Of a stretch of 64,000 nt of DNA, positions 48,833 to 58,951 are shown one piece after another. Every line of letters starts with the position of its first letter. Position 1 is the stretch's first letter. Origin of the DNA: Bradyrhizobium paxllaeri (GTDB lineage Bacteria > Pseudomonadota > Alphaproteobacteria > Rhizobiales > Xanthobacteraceae); contig NZ_CP042968.1 of assembly GCF_001693515.2 (NCBI RefSeq), positions 4,650,001 through 4,714,000 of the forward strand, written 5' to 3'. Under the pieces are notes generated by a model. It was not told the origin of the DNA. It made no database searches and saw nothing but the letters and a program-made list of their open reading frames with translations. A program made the translations under genes and the position numbers.

Positions 48833-50134
48833 ATGACAAGCCCCAAATTCCTCCTGAGCAGACGCGACTTGATGGCCGGGCTGGGGGCGGCTGGACTGGC
48901 CACGGCATGGCCCTCTACAGGTTTCGCCCAGGCAGGCCGCCCCGTGCTGCAGTTGGAGGGTAAGGCCGAGAGCTTGCAACTGCGGCCAGGAGCTCCCGCA
49001 ACTCCCGTCTGGGGGCTGGGAGAGCCGGATCTGAAGTTCAAGCGCGGCGATATTGTCGAAGTCGGCTGGAAAGGCATCACCGGCGTTAGCCCTCTGGCGA
49101 AGCCCAATTGGCGCGGTGTCGATGGTGCTCCGGACGTCGAGCCGCTACCGGCGGGATTGTCCAAGGTGACCAAGCTGATGCCTCTGCGCCATGCAGGCAC
49201 CTTTCACTGCGACCTCGAGCTCCTCAGCGACGGGCAGCGGCCATCGCGCTCATACGCGCTGGTGGTCCAAGAAAGCGAGGCGGTGGCGGTCGATCGGGAC
49301 GAGATGTTCTTGATCGAGGATTGGCGCATCCGGCCGGACGGAACGGGCGCCTCCCCCGGGAGCGATCCTGCGGATGCAATGAGAATCCATACGATTAACG
49401 GCAAGGCTTCGTTCGATCTCTCAGCCCGACGACATGACCGGGTCAGGCTCCGCCTCATCAATGGCTCTCAACGCTCTGTTATTGCTATCAAATTGGAAGG
49501 GGTCGACGTCAAGGTGATGGCCATCGACAGCCAGCCATCCGAGCCGTTCCAGGCCCGCAACGGAGCCTTGGTCCTGGCGCCCGGCGGGCGCGCGGATGTC
49601 TTCGTCGATTTGATCGCCCCGGAAGGGACTACCGCTGCGATCCTCCTGCACGACGGCAAGGAAGCCCGTCGGGTCGGCGGGCTGGTCGTCTCCGGTGATC
49701 CCCCCATCCGCCCCGCTCCGCTGCCGCCCGCCCCGCCGCTGCCCTCCAACGACCTGCCCGAGCGGATCGAGCTCAAGGGCGCGACCCGGGTCGATCTGGC
49801 GCTTGGCGATTCCCAAGGCGAATGGGTGGCGCCGACCAAGTTCAACGCAAATGCCCCACCCGCCTTCCGCGCCAAGCGTGGCCGCACCGTCGTGCTGGCG
49901 CTGACCAACCGCGCCGCGATCGCTACCGTCTTCCATCTCCACGGCCATCATTTTCGCCTGCTCGACAAGCTCGACGATGGCTGGAAGCCGTTCTGGCTGG
50001 ATACGCTGGCGATCGAGCCCGGACAGACCCAGCGAATCGCATTCTTGGCCGAACATGCCGGTCGCTACCTGATCGAATCCGTCGCCACCGATTGGGCGGC
50101 GCCGCGGCTGGTGCGGTGGTACGCTGTCGAGTGA
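48833..50134 (+). CDS. Multicopper-oxidase-like protein lacking most copper ligands
   Basis: A 433-residue exported protein (alternative starts ATG 48800 and 48815). A Tat motif (SRRDLMAGLG) and signal end near FAQA. It has three cupredoxin domains in multicopper-oxidase order: KRGDIVEVGW, HAGTFHCDLEL, then a middle domain with GGRADVFVDL and a C-terminal FHLHGHHFRLLD. Only that last segment retains copper-type histidines; HWHG in the first domain reads NWRG, the HSH motif after GTF is lost, and no HCH motif follows GRYLIES. It resembles SufI/FtsP-type copper-free relatives more than laccases. Followed after 10 bases by an enolase-superfamily gene. Confidence 0.8.
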   Translation: MTSPKFLLSRRDLMAGLGAAGLATAWPSTGFAQAGRPVLQLEGKAESLQLRPGAPATPVWGLGEPDLKFKRGDIVEVGWKGITGVSPLAKPNWRGVDGAPDVEPLPAGLSKVTKLMPLRHAGTFHCDLELLSDGQRPSRSYALVVQESEAVAVDRDEMFLIEDWRIRPDGTGASPGSDPADAMRIHTINGKASFDLSARRHDRVRLRLINGSQRSVIAIKLEGVDVKVMAIDSQPSEPFQARNGALVLAPGGRADVFVDLIAPEGTTAAILLHDGKEARRVGGLVVSGDPPIRPAPLPPAPPLPSNDLPERIELKGATRVDLALGDSQGEWVAPTKFNANAPPAFRAKRGRTVVLALTNRAAIATVFHLHGHHFRLLDKLDDGWKPFWLDTLAIEPGQTQRIAFLAEHAGRYLIESVATDWAAPRLVRWYAVE

Positions 50135-50144
50135 GGAGCACGCC

Positions 50145-51230
50145 ATGAGCAAACCAGTTCCTGCCATCCGCAGCGTCAAGGCGAGAGCGCTCGTCGTGCC
50201 GCTCAAGCGTCCGGTGAAGAACGCCTTCGGCGTGATCGATGTTGGACCGCTGGTCCTGATCGATGTGGAGACCGATCAGGGCGTTACCGGCCGCGCCTAC
50301 ATCTTCGCCTACACCAGGATGATGCTGAAGCCGCTGGTTCACCTGATCGAGGAGATCGGCCGCGAACTCGTGGGCAAGCCGATCGCACCCTACGACCTGA
50401 TGAAGGCGATGGACGCCAAATTCCGCCTGCTCGGCTGGCAGGGCCTGGTCGGCATGGCGGTATCAGGCCTCGACATGGCCTATTGGGACGCACTCGGCCA
50501 GATCGCCAGTCGGCCGGTGGCCGAGCTGCTTGGCGGCTCGGCAAAACCCATCAAGGTCTATGACAGCTATGGCGTCGTCGATCCGGCCGCCGACGAACGC
50601 GCGTTGCGCCAGTCGCTCGAACAGGGTTTTCGCGGCATCAAGATCAAGGGCGGCGACGGCGACGCCGCCAATGACGAGCGCGTGGTCAAGGGCGTGCGCG
50701 CCCTCATCGGCCCCGACGTCGCGCTGATGATCGACTTCAACCAGTCGCTCGATCCCGCGGAAGCCACACGCCGCATCGCCCGCCTCGCGCCTTACGATCT
50801 GCACTGGATCGAAGAACCGGTGCCGCAGGAAAACCTGTCCGGCCATGCCAAGGTGCGCGAGACCTCGCCGACGCCGATTCAGGCCGGCGAGAACTGGTGG
50901 TTTCCGCGCGGCTTTGCCGAGGCGATCGAGCTAGGGGCCAGCGACTTCATCATGCCGGACCTGATGAAATGCGGCGGCGTCACCGGCTGGCTGCAGGTGG
51001 CAGCGCAAGCCGAAGCCGCCAACATCCCGATGTCGAGCCACCTGTTCGCCGAAGCCAGCGCCCACATGCTGGCGGTGACACCGACCGCGCACTGGCTCGA
51101 ATTTCTGGATTTTGCCAGTGTCATCCTCGCCAAGCCGGCCGAGATCGTCGATGGCACGGTGACCGCGCGCGGGCCGGGGCTTGGGCTGGAATGGAACGAG
51201 GGGGCGGTGGCGAAATACCTGGTCGCGTAG
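50145..51230 (+). CDS. Mandelate racemase / muconate lactonizing enzyme family protein
   Basis: A 361-residue enolase-superfamily enzyme. The barrel base FRGIKIKGG near residue 164 (KxK), metal ligands DFNQSL (Asp), WIEEPVPQ (Glu), QAGENWW (Glu) and the His in MSSHLFAEAS near 297 place it in the mandelate racemase group. It would abstract a proton next to a carboxylate; the substrate is unknown. Same operon as the upstream cupredoxin protein. Confidence 0.87.
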   Translation: MSKPVPAIRSVKARALVVPLKRPVKNAFGVIDVGPLVLIDVETDQGVTGRAYIFAYTRMMLKPLVHLIEEIGRELVGKPIAPYDLMKAMDAKFRLLGWQGLVGMAVSGLDMAYWDALGQIASRPVAELLGGSAKPIKVYDSYGVVDPAADERALRQSLEQGFRGIKIKGGDGDAANDERVVKGVRALIGPDVALMIDFNQSLDPAEATRRIARLAPYDLHWIEEPVPQENLSGHAKVRETSPTPIQAGENWWFPRGFAEAIELGASDFIMPDLMKCGGVTGWLQVAAQAEAANIPMSSHLFAEASAHMLAVTPTAHWLEFLDFASVILAKPAEIVDGTVTARGPGLGLEWNEGAVAKYLVA

Positions 51231-51250
51231 GATAGGTCGAACGCGCTCCT

Positions 51251-51724
51251 TTAGTCGAGACTGGAATTCCGAAAGAACTCGGACATGCTCGAAGTTACAA
51301 TTTCAATTTTCTCGAATGGATAGGGACTCGAACTCGCGTAATCGTGAGGAACTCTTGCAAGCGGCGGATCGTCAGAAGATTTTCTGAGATCCAGAAAATA
51401 TGGATCTCCGGATCCCTCCGCACACCCTCCTATTGGGAGAAACCCGTAGGGTAGCACTGACGTCCCGGGCTGACATTCGACACTCTCGGACACAATCTGT
51501 TCCGGCGTTAGCCAGCGAACCGATGCTCCGACCCCGGACTCGTCGTGCTCCTCGTTCAAGCTGAAACCAACGCCCGCCAGCGGGTGCCCTCTTAAGAGGG
51601 CCATGAGCCAGTCAGGTGTCAAACTGGTGGGCAATTGAGATTTCAAGAAATCTATGTCGCCATCCGTCGCACGCGTGCCGCGCAGATCTAGGCTGAGCGC
51701 GCGTAGACATGAATCGAGCGTCAT
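51251..51724 (-). CDS. SMI1/KNR4 (SUKH)-family protein
   Basis: A 157-residue protein. VRWLTPEQIV and YGFLPIGGCAEGSGDPYFLDLR near residue 92 match the conserved centre of SUKH proteins, many of which are immunity proteins of contact-dependent toxins. No toxin gene is adjacent. No signal peptide. Base use is AT-richer than its neighbours. It stands alone, convergent with the enolase gene. Confidence 0.72.
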   Translation of the reverse strand: MTLDSCLRALSLDLRGTRATDGDIDFLKSQLPTSLTPDWLMALLRGHPLAGVGFSLNEEHDESGVGASVRWLTPEQIVSESVECQPGTSVLPYGFLPIGGCAEGSGDPYFLDLRKSSDDPPLARVPHDYASSSPYPFEKIEIVTSSMSEFFRNSSLD

Positions 51725-51738
51725 GATGCGCCCCTTTA

Positions 51739-53238
51739 CTAATACTCAATCCCGAACTCGTCATAGAGCCTTCGGAACACCGCGGGCAGCACTTCCGGCA
51801 GGTCTTCCGCAATCAGCCCCGGCCCCGCTTCGCTCGCGGCCTCGCCGTGCATCCAGACGCCGATGCTGGCGGCCTCGAAGGCCGGCACGCCTTGCGCCAG
51901 CATGCCTGCGATCATCCCCGCCAGTACGTCGCCCGCACCTGCGGTGGCGAGCCAGGGCGGCGCGTTGGAGGCGATGATGGCGCGGCCGTCGGGTGAGGCA
52001 ACGACCGTGTCCGGCCCCTTCAACAGCACCACGGCCCCACAACGCTCGGCGGCGTCGCGCACCCGCTCCAGCTTGGAGCGGCCGGGATGCTTGTTACTGA
52101 TGTCGCTGAACAGGCGCGGAAACTCGCCTTCGTGCGGGGTCAGCACGACCTGCGGATCGTGGCTCGCCTTGATCTGCTCAAACAGCCGCTCAGGCGCCTC
52201 GGCAAAACTGGTCAGCGCGTCGGCGTCGAGGACAAGGCCGCGTTTCGCCGACAGCGCGGTGTGGACGAGATCGCGCGTGCGCGTGCCGACGCCGGCGCCC
52301 GGCCCGATCACAATGGCATTGAGCCGCCTGTCCTCGAGCAGTTCGGCAAACTGGACGACGTTGTCGACCGCGCGAACCATCACCGCGGTCAGCGCCGCGG
52401 CATTCACCGCCAGCGCATCGCGCGGCGAGGCCACCGTAACGAGCCCCGCCCCTGCCCGCAGCGCACCGCGGGCCGCGAGCCGCGCCGCGCCGGTCGACGC
52501 CAGTTCGCCCGAGAGCACGATCGCGTGGCCGCGGGCATATTTGTGGCCGTCGATATCGAGCACGGGGAAGGATTTCTGCCAGGTCGCAGGAACGTTCTCA
52601 AACGTCCGCGGCCGAATCTCCTCGAGCACGCGCGCATCGATGCCGATATCGGCGACGCGGACACGGCCGCAATGCTTGCGCCCGGGCATCAACAGATGCG
52701 CCGGCTTGCGGCGGAAGAAGGTCACGGTTTCGACGGCATTGATCGCAGCCCCCATCACCGCACCGTTCGTGCCGTTGATGCCGCTCGGCAGGTCGACGGC
52801 GAGCACCGGCGCGCCGTTGGCGTTGATCGCCTCGATCACATCAAGCGGTTCGCCCTTGACGGGACGGTTGAGCCCGGCGCCGAACAGCGCGTCGATGATC
52901 AGCGCCGGCTTGCCGATCGCCTGCGGGTTGAACGGCAGCACCGGATACTTCCAACCGCGTGCAGCGAGTGCGGCGTCGCCCTGCAGGCTGTCGCGCTCGC
53001 ACAAGAGGATGACGGAGACGTCACGGCCGCGCGCGGCGAGTTCGGCCGCCGCGACAAAACCGTCGCCGCCATTGTTGCCGCGGCCGGCGACCACCACGAT
53101 CGGCCCCTCCTCGACCAGATCCATGGCGGCCTCGGCCACGGCTTGGCCTGCGCTCATCATCAGCGCGAAGCCGGGCGTGCCGGCGGCGATCGTCAGCCGG
53201 TCCGCACGCTCCATTTCCGTGGTGGTCAGAACTTCCAT
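51739..53238 (-). CDS. nnr: Bifunctional NAD(P)HX epimerase / ADP-dependent dehydratase
   Basis: A 499-residue protein that repairs hydrated NAD(P)H. N-terminal epimerase (YjeF_N, about 1-210) has VVVAGRGNNGGDGFVAA and ALFGAGLNRPV; C-terminal dehydratase has GHAIVLSGELASTGAAR, VVLTPHEGEFPRLF and ATAGAGDVLAGMIAG (nucleotide loop). Start ATG 53238 places MEVLTTTEMERAD first, typical of the family. Confidence 0.94.
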   Translation of the reverse strand: MEVLTTTEMERADRLTIAAGTPGFALMMSAGQAVAEAAMDLVEEGPIVVVAGRGNNGGDGFVAAAELAARGRDVSVILLCERDSLQGDAALAARGWKYPVLPFNPQAIGKPALIIDALFGAGLNRPVKGEPLDVIEAINANGAPVLAVDLPSGINGTNGAVMGAAINAVETVTFFRRKPAHLLMPGRKHCGRVRVADIGIDARVLEEIRPRTFENVPATWQKSFPVLDIDGHKYARGHAIVLSGELASTGAARLAARGALRAGAGLVTVASPRDALAVNAAALTAVMVRAVDNVVQFAELLEDRRLNAIVIGPGAGVGTRTRDLVHTALSAKRGLVLDADALTSFAEAPERLFEQIKASHDPQVVLTPHEGEFPRLFSDISNKHPGRSKLERVRDAAERCGAVVLLKGPDTVVASPDGRAIIASNAPPWLATAGAGDVLAGMIAGMLAQGVPAFEAASIGVWMHGEAASEAGPGLIAEDLPEVLPAVFRRLYDEFGIEY

Positions 53239-53944
<706 letters not shown>

Positions 53945-54094
53945 GCCGGGTGCTATCCCGAATTTTGCGACTAAAAACCAAGAAAAGGGCTGCTCCGGCG
54001 GCCTGATTTCGTTCGCGATAGCTCCACCGATCGCCTGCGAAGTCTCGTGTCGCTCAAATTCCTGGAAACCGTCCCGCAGCCAAAAGGGGTATTC

Positions 54095-55504
54095 ATGAAG
54101 ACCGCCAAAGACGTCCTGAAATCGATCAAGGACAACGACGTCAAATACGTCGACCTGCGCTTCACCGATCCGCGCGGCAAGTGGCAGCACGTCACCTTCG
54201 ACGTCAGCATGATCGAAGAGGATACGTTCGCCGAAGGTCAGATGTTCGACGGCTCCTCGATCGCCGGCTGGAAGGCGATCAACGAATCCGACATGTGCCT
54301 GATGCCCGACCCCGTCACTGCGACGATCGACCCGTTCTTCGCCGAGACCACCATGGTCATCATCTGCGACGTGCTCGAGCCGACCACCGGCGAGCCCTAC
54401 AACCGCGATCCGCGCGGCATGGCCAAGAAGGCCGAGGCGATGGTGAAGTCGATGGGCGTCGGCGACACCGTGTTCTTCGGCCCCGAAGCCGAGTTCTTCG
54501 TATTCGACGACGTTCGCTTCCAGACCACCCCCTACAACACCGGCTTCAAGCTGGATTCGTCGGAACTGCCGACCAATTCGGACACCGAATATGAGGGCGG
54601 CAACCTCGGTCACCGCATCCGCACCAAGGGCGGCTATTTCCCGGTCCCGCCGCAGGATTCGGTGCAGGACATGCGCTCGGAAATGCTCGGAGCGATGGCC
54701 AAGATGGGCGTCAAGGTCGAGAAGCATCACCACGAAGTGGCTTCCGCCCAGCACGAGCTCGGCATGAAGTTCGACACCATGACGCTGATGGCCGACCAGA
54801 TGCAAATCTACAAATACTGCATCCACCAGGTCGCGCACATCTACGGCAAGACCGCCACCTTCATGCCGAAGCCGGTCTATGGCGACAACGGCTCCGGCAT
54901 GCACTGCCACCAGTCGATCTGGAAGGGCGGCAAGCCGGTGTTCGCCGGCAACAAGTATGCCGACCTGTCAGAGACCTGCCTCCACTACATCGGCGGCATC
55001 ATCAGGCACGCCAAGGCGATCAACGCCTTCACCAACCCGTCGACCAACTCCTACAAGCGCCTGGTCCCGGGCTATGAAGCTCCCGTGCTGCTCGCCTACT
55101 CCGCGCGCAACCGCTCGGCCTCCTGCCGCATTCCCTATACGGCGAACCCGAAGGCCAAGCGCGTCGAGGTCCGCTTCCCCGACCCGATGGCCAACCCCTA
55201 TCTCGGCTTCGCCGCGATGCTGATGGCCGGTCTCGACGGCATCAAGAACAAGATCGATCCGGGCCCGGCGATGGACAAGGATCTCTACGACCTGCCGAAG
55301 GAAGAGCTGAAGCAGATCCCGACCGTCTGCGGCTCGCTCCGCGAGGCGCTGGAAAATCTCGACAAGGATCGCGCGTTCCTGAAGAACGGCGGCGTGTTCG
55401 ACGACGATTTCATCGACAGCTTCATCGAGCTGAAGATGACCGAAGTCGAGCGCTTCGAGATGACCCCGCACCCGGTCGAGTTCGACATGTACTATTCGCT
55501 GTGA
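54095..55504 (+). CDS. glnA: Glutamine synthetase type I
   Basis: A 469-residue dodecameric enzyme that makes glutamine from glutamate, ammonia and [24 protein letters not shown] (metal Glu), [13 protein letters not shown], and the adenylylation Tyr in DLYDLPKEE near residue 397 are present. ATG 54095 follows AAAAGGGG. Part of the glnBA unit. Confidence 0.97.
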   Translation: MKTAKDVLKSIKDNDVKYVDLRFTDPRGKWQHVTFDVSMIEEDTFAEGQMFDGSSIAGWKAINESDMCLMPDPVTATIDPFFAETTMVIICDVLEPTTGEPYNRDPRGMAKKAEAMVKSMGVGDTVFFGPEAEFFVFDDVRFQTTPYNTGFKLDSSELPTNSDTEYEGGNLGHRIRTKGGYFPVPPQDSVQDMRSEMLGAMAKMGVKVEKHHHEVASAQHELGMKFDTMTLMADQMQIYKYCIHQVAHIYGKTATFMPKPVYGDNGSGMHCHQSIWKGGKPVFAGNKYADLSETCLHYIGGIIRHAKAINAFTNPSTNSYKRLVPGYEAPVLLAYSARNRSASCRIPYTANPKAKRVEVRFPDPMANPYLGFAAMLMAGLDGIKNKIDPGPAMDKDLYDLPKEELKQIPTVCGSLREALENLDKDRAFLKNGGVFDDDFIDSFIELKMTEVERFEMTPHPVEFDMYYSL

Positions 55505-55552
55505 TCTCGCGCGGCGTTTGCGCCGCCTGTGTCACAGGTACGAAAAAATGCG

Positions 55553-55583
55553 AAAGGCGCTCCGTTTGGGGCGCCTTTTTTTT
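55553..55583 (+). terminator. Rho-independent terminator of glnA
   Basis: AAAGGCGC and GCGCCTTT flank TCCGTTTGGG, followed by a run of T. Confidence 0.9.
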
Positions 55584-55652
55584 GCAAGAGAAGCCTCGGC
55601 GACTCGGCCGCCTGGTTCGTGTACTCAAGAAATCGGTAGTGGCGCACCGAAG

Positions 55653-55700
55653 TTGATATCCACTTTGCTCCTGAAGCGACACAATAGCTGCGCAGCAGCG
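55653..55700. repeat. 48-base repeat, copy 1
   Basis: TTGATATCCACTTTGCTCCT and GAAGCGACACA are shared with copy 2 at 58139-58186 (about three quarters of bases identical, same orientation). The two copies flank the beta-propeller gene. On the minus strand it reads like the SKADI-type dispersed repeat of Bradyrhizobium. Confidence 0.55.
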
Positions 55701-55749
55701 AAAAGACGCGATCGGCCACAAGCTGATCAGCCGCCTCCTACATCGCCGT

Positions 55750-57834
55750 TTACCAGCGTCGTACTTGGCTGCCGACCACCGGTGTCCTCACGGGTTTCGC
55801 CAACCCGAAGAATACTACGAAGGCGTTGCCGCCACAGCGCGTTGAAAGGGTTTCGTCAGGGGTCTTCGTCAGACAAACCTCATCCATAAGATCGATATTA
55901 TTGGCGGCCCACACATTCCCGGCCGGATCGACAACGACTCCAGTCAGAAACTGCATCCCTTTCCCCGCGTAGCCGGTTTTGGGTGGAGAGATTGGGTCGC
56001 CCGTCTTGAAGCCAGGAGGGCATGTCTCGGTGCGCACGCCGCAAAGCTCGGTAAGTGTTTTGCCGAAACCGTTCGCAACCCATACGTGGTCATTGCCGTC
56101 AATCGTAATGCCCCAGGGCCCGCTGATGCTCGCTCCACCGTCAAACGGCGAGCCGGGCGCCTGGGTGCCGTCCGGGCGTATCATGCTGACGCTGCCGCCG
56201 GGAAATTCCTCTATGATGCGGACCAGAGCGATGAACTTTTCCACCGTCTCGTCACCGCCGCCTCCCGGGACCAGTCTGCTTTCCAATGCGCTCCGCATCT
56301 TGGCCCGAAGCAAATCCAGCTTTTCCCTGATGCTTGGCTCGCCCAATGTATTTGCGACCCATGCATTGCCCTGGCTATCGATAGCGATGGCATGGGGACT
56401 GTAACCGACTTTCAATTGCTCGGCTTTGCCGGGATCATTCGCCGGGAAGCGTGTTACCGTGTTGGAGTTGGCGTTGGAGACTAGGACTCGGCCTTGCAGG
56501 TCGAACGCGACGTGGAAAGGTCCCTTCACCTGGCACGTGCCATCGACAGGCTTGTCGTCAACGGTACGACACAGGATGCGCGCCTGAGCCGGATCGCCCT
56601 TCGGCAAGTGGACGATCTGGCTCTTGCTTGAATCCAGCGCCCAGACATCCCCATCGGGGGTCGTATTGATGCCCTGCATTCCACCGAGCTGCCCATTCAA
56701 GTTGTAACCGGTGGATGGGGACAGCGGCTTTCCAGTCTTATCAAACACCGAAATCGTCTTGCCTTCGATGCTTGTCACCCACACCTTGCCGTCGCCTGCG
56801 ATGGTGAGACCCCAGCCCGGAAAGTCCACGCCGCCTCCGGTATAGCCCGTGGTCATCGGCGAGATGGGGCGGCCATTCGGAGCGAGCTCGGAGAGCGTGC
56901 CGCCGATCCCGCCGAACATGGTCGATTGCGAGCCTGCCATCTGATTGTTTGCTGCCCAGGCATTGCCATCGCCGTCGATACCGATGCCGCCGAGGCCGTT
57001 CAAACCACCCCCTGCGTAACGCAGTGCGATAGTCCATGTGCCGGGAGCGAACAGAAGGTAGGGCCGGAACGGGGCGGCGCGGGAGCCTGGCCCCTGCCGT
57101 GCCGGATAGAAATGATCCAACAACGCAAACAGTTTCGCGGGCTGATTCCAAGGATGCAGGGCGATGGCCCCGGCCGCGGTCAACGTGTCGGTCGGAGCGG
57201 GCCCTCCTGGCGGTGTGGAAGCCTCAAACAACCTTTCACAGGCGTCCGTCTGCACGCGAGTGATACAGCCTGCCAGCAAGTCACCAATGGTGTTCAACAC
57301 AGCCAGAGAGGTTGTCTGCGTGCTGTTTAATGGATCCTGGATCACAGGACCCAATCCGCCAGTCGTGAGGTCTACCAGGTTGGGCACATTGCCCGAGGCG
57401 ATCTTCAATCCGAGCGCATGACCGCTAAGCGCTTCACCTTTCAGGAACTGCGCGCCCGTCCATACCGATGCCACGGTCGTGAGTTCGTTGATGGTCACTT
57501 CTTTCGGCGCAGTGGTGCCCAACGTTGCCATCAGTGCGATGGCCGGGTTCGCTCCCCGGGAGCCGCCGATCTTGGGCTCCCCACCCCTGGCAGTCAGGTA
57601 AAGCACGCCGCCGCCAGCCCTCTGGGTGTCGAACTGAAAGCGAAAGGCGCCGTCGTCACCTGTGCTTGCTTCCGACAGCTTGATGGGCGCTGCCTCACCC
57701 GCAGCCCATAGCGTGACTGTCGATTTTGCGATGGGGCCACCGCCGCCGTTGACGTTGCCAACAAGTTGCTGGGCTGAGGCGACCTGCCCAAAACCCTGTG
57801 CGACAAAGGCGAAGGCAAGAAATGGCAGGCGCAT
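55750..57834 (-). CDS. Secreted NHL/SMP30-like beta-propeller protein
   Basis: A 694-residue exported protein with a signal peptide ending ASAQQ. Residues about 25-110 resemble a carboxypeptidase-regulatory-like domain (LVGNVNGGGGPI, DDGAFRFQF). From about 275 there are repeated blades: GGIGIDGDGNAWAANN, GWGLTIAGDGKVWVTS, GINTTPDGDVWALDS, AIAIDSQGNAWVAN, GITIDGNDHVWVAN and GVVVDPAGNVWAANN, a six-bladed or larger propeller of the Vgb/NHL type. ATG 57834 follows GAGGAG. Function unknown; probably periplasmic or extracellular. Confidence 0.85.
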   Translation of the reverse strand: MRLPFLAFAFVAQGFGQVASAQQLVGNVNGGGGPIAKSTVTLWAAGEAAPIKLSEASTGDDGAFRFQFDTQRAGGGVLYLTARGGEPKIGGSRGANPAIALMATLGTTAPKEVTINELTTVASVWTGAQFLKGEALSGHALGLKIASGNVPNLVDLTTGGLGPVIQDPLNSTQTTSLAVLNTIGDLLAGCITRVQTDACERLFEASTPPGGPAPTDTLTAAGAIALHPWNQPAKLFALLDHFYPARQGPGSRAAPFRPYLLFAPGTWTIALRYAGGGLNGLGGIGIDGDGNAWAANNQMAGSQSTMFGGIGGTLSELAPNGRPISPMTTGYTGGGVDFPGWGLTIAGDGKVWVTSIEGKTISVFDKTGKPLSPSTGYNLNGQLGGMQGINTTPDGDVWALDSSKSQIVHLPKGDPAQARILCRTVDDKPVDGTCQVKGPFHVAFDLQGRVLVSNANSNTVTRFPANDPGKAEQLKVGYSPHAIAIDSQGNAWVANTLGEPSIREKLDLLRAKMRSALESRLVPGGGGDETVEKFIALVRIIEEFPGGSVSMIRPDGTQAPGSPFDGGASISGPWGITIDGNDHVWVANGFGKTLTELCGVRTETCPPGFKTGDPISPPKTGYAGKGMQFLTGVVVDPAGNVWAANNIDLMDEVCLTKTPDETLSTRCGGNAFVVFFGLAKPVRTPVVGSQVRRW

Positions 57835-58361
57835 CGTCGTCTCCTCGCACAATTGCAATTCTATCTTGCATTGTCCAAGCGCAGAACGACGACTCCTTTG
57901 AGATAGGTCAAGGCTTGGATGGATGCCAATTTCGTCTAGCGGCAAGAGTTCTCCGAATATGGACGGTTGCGCAGGACGGTGCTCAACCGCCTCGCGTTGA
58001 GGTTGGTCATCCGGATGATCTTTCAAAGTCGGAAGTCATGATGGACCCCGACTGTCTCAGGACCAGGGAGACACCCGCTAGTCCGCTGCGGTCCGCTATC
58101 GGTAAAACGCGACCGGACCTTTGGTCTTTGCCTGGCATTTGATGTCCGCCTTACTCCTAAAGCGACACAGTTCCTGCACCGCAGCGCAATGGCGCAAATG
58201 CGCCTTGGGGGCGGCTGTGACGCCTACCCACCCGCTGGCGCCGAGATCGCCGCTAAAGTAACATTCCATCCGACCGCTCGACGGGGACTGATCGGTCGCA
58301 CTGGACGGTGCGGCGAATTTTTCTCGGGGTCCACGACAGCGCTGCCTCTGAGGGTCAGCTG
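57835..58361. other. Intergenic region between the propeller gene and the TRAP operon
   Basis: About 530 bases with repeat copy 2 at 58139-58186 and a GGCGCAAATGCGCC palindrome near 58195. It should contain promoters for both flanking genes. No further gene is convincing. Confidence 0.4.
58139..58186. repeat. 48-base repeat, copy 2
   Basis: TTGATGTCCGCCTTACTCCT and AAAGCGACACA, partner of copy 1 at 55653-55700. Confidence 0.55.
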
Positions 58362-58949
58362 ATGGCCACTGCAATGACCAGCGTCTCCTCTCCGCCAAGG
58401 CCGACGCCTCCGCGGGGCTATCTGGCCGTTATCCGCATCATCGACAAGTTCACGGAGTGGACCGGTCACCTCTTCGTGCTCTTCATCATCCCCCTGGTGC
58501 TCGCCAACGTCTTCGAGGTCTTCGCCCGCTACTTCCTGAAGAGTCCCACCGTCTGGGCGCTCGACGTAACGACCATGTCGTATGCGGCGCTCTTCATGCT
58601 GGGATCGGCGCTGGCGCTTCTGAAGGGTGCGCACGTCCGCACCGACATGCTGTGGGAAGGCTTCTCCGACCGCACCAAAGGCATGATCGACAGCCTCGCC
58701 TTCATCCTGTTCTTCCTGCCGACGATGGCCGTGCTGTTCTACATCTCGATCGATGACTTCCTTTACTCGATCTCGATCGACGAGCGCTCGAGCTCCGGCG
58801 CCTGGACGCCGATATTGTGGCCACTGCGCGGGGTTATCCCGCTCACAGCCTTCATGCTGTCCCTGCAGGGCATCTCGGAGCTCATGAAGAGCCTGTGGGC
58901 TTGGCGCACCGGTGAGTTCCTGACCAGGCACGAGAAGATCGAGGTCTGA
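58362..58949 (+). CDS. TRAP transporter small permease (DctQ)
   Basis: A 195-residue, four-helix membrane protein. VFARYFLKSPTVWALDVTTM near residue 52 is typical of DctQ, and GAHVRTDMLWEGF follows. ATG 58362 has GAGGG in front. The next gene starts three bases later. It forms the transport complex with DctM. Confidence 0.9.
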   Translation: MATAMTSVSSPPRPTPPRGYLAVIRIIDKFTEWTGHLFVLFIIPLVLANVFEVFARYFLKSPTVWALDVTTMSYAALFMLGSALALLKGAHVRTDMLWEGFSDRTKGMIDSLAFILFFLPTMAVLFYISIDDFLYSISIDERSSSGAWTPILWPLRGVIPLTAFMLSLQGISELMKSLWAWRTGEFLTRHEKIEV

Positions 58950-58951
58950 AC

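Noticed and set aside
58224..58931. Minus-strand frame antisense to the DctQ gene
   Set aside because: DctQ is well supported by helices, family motif and a three-base gap to DctM.
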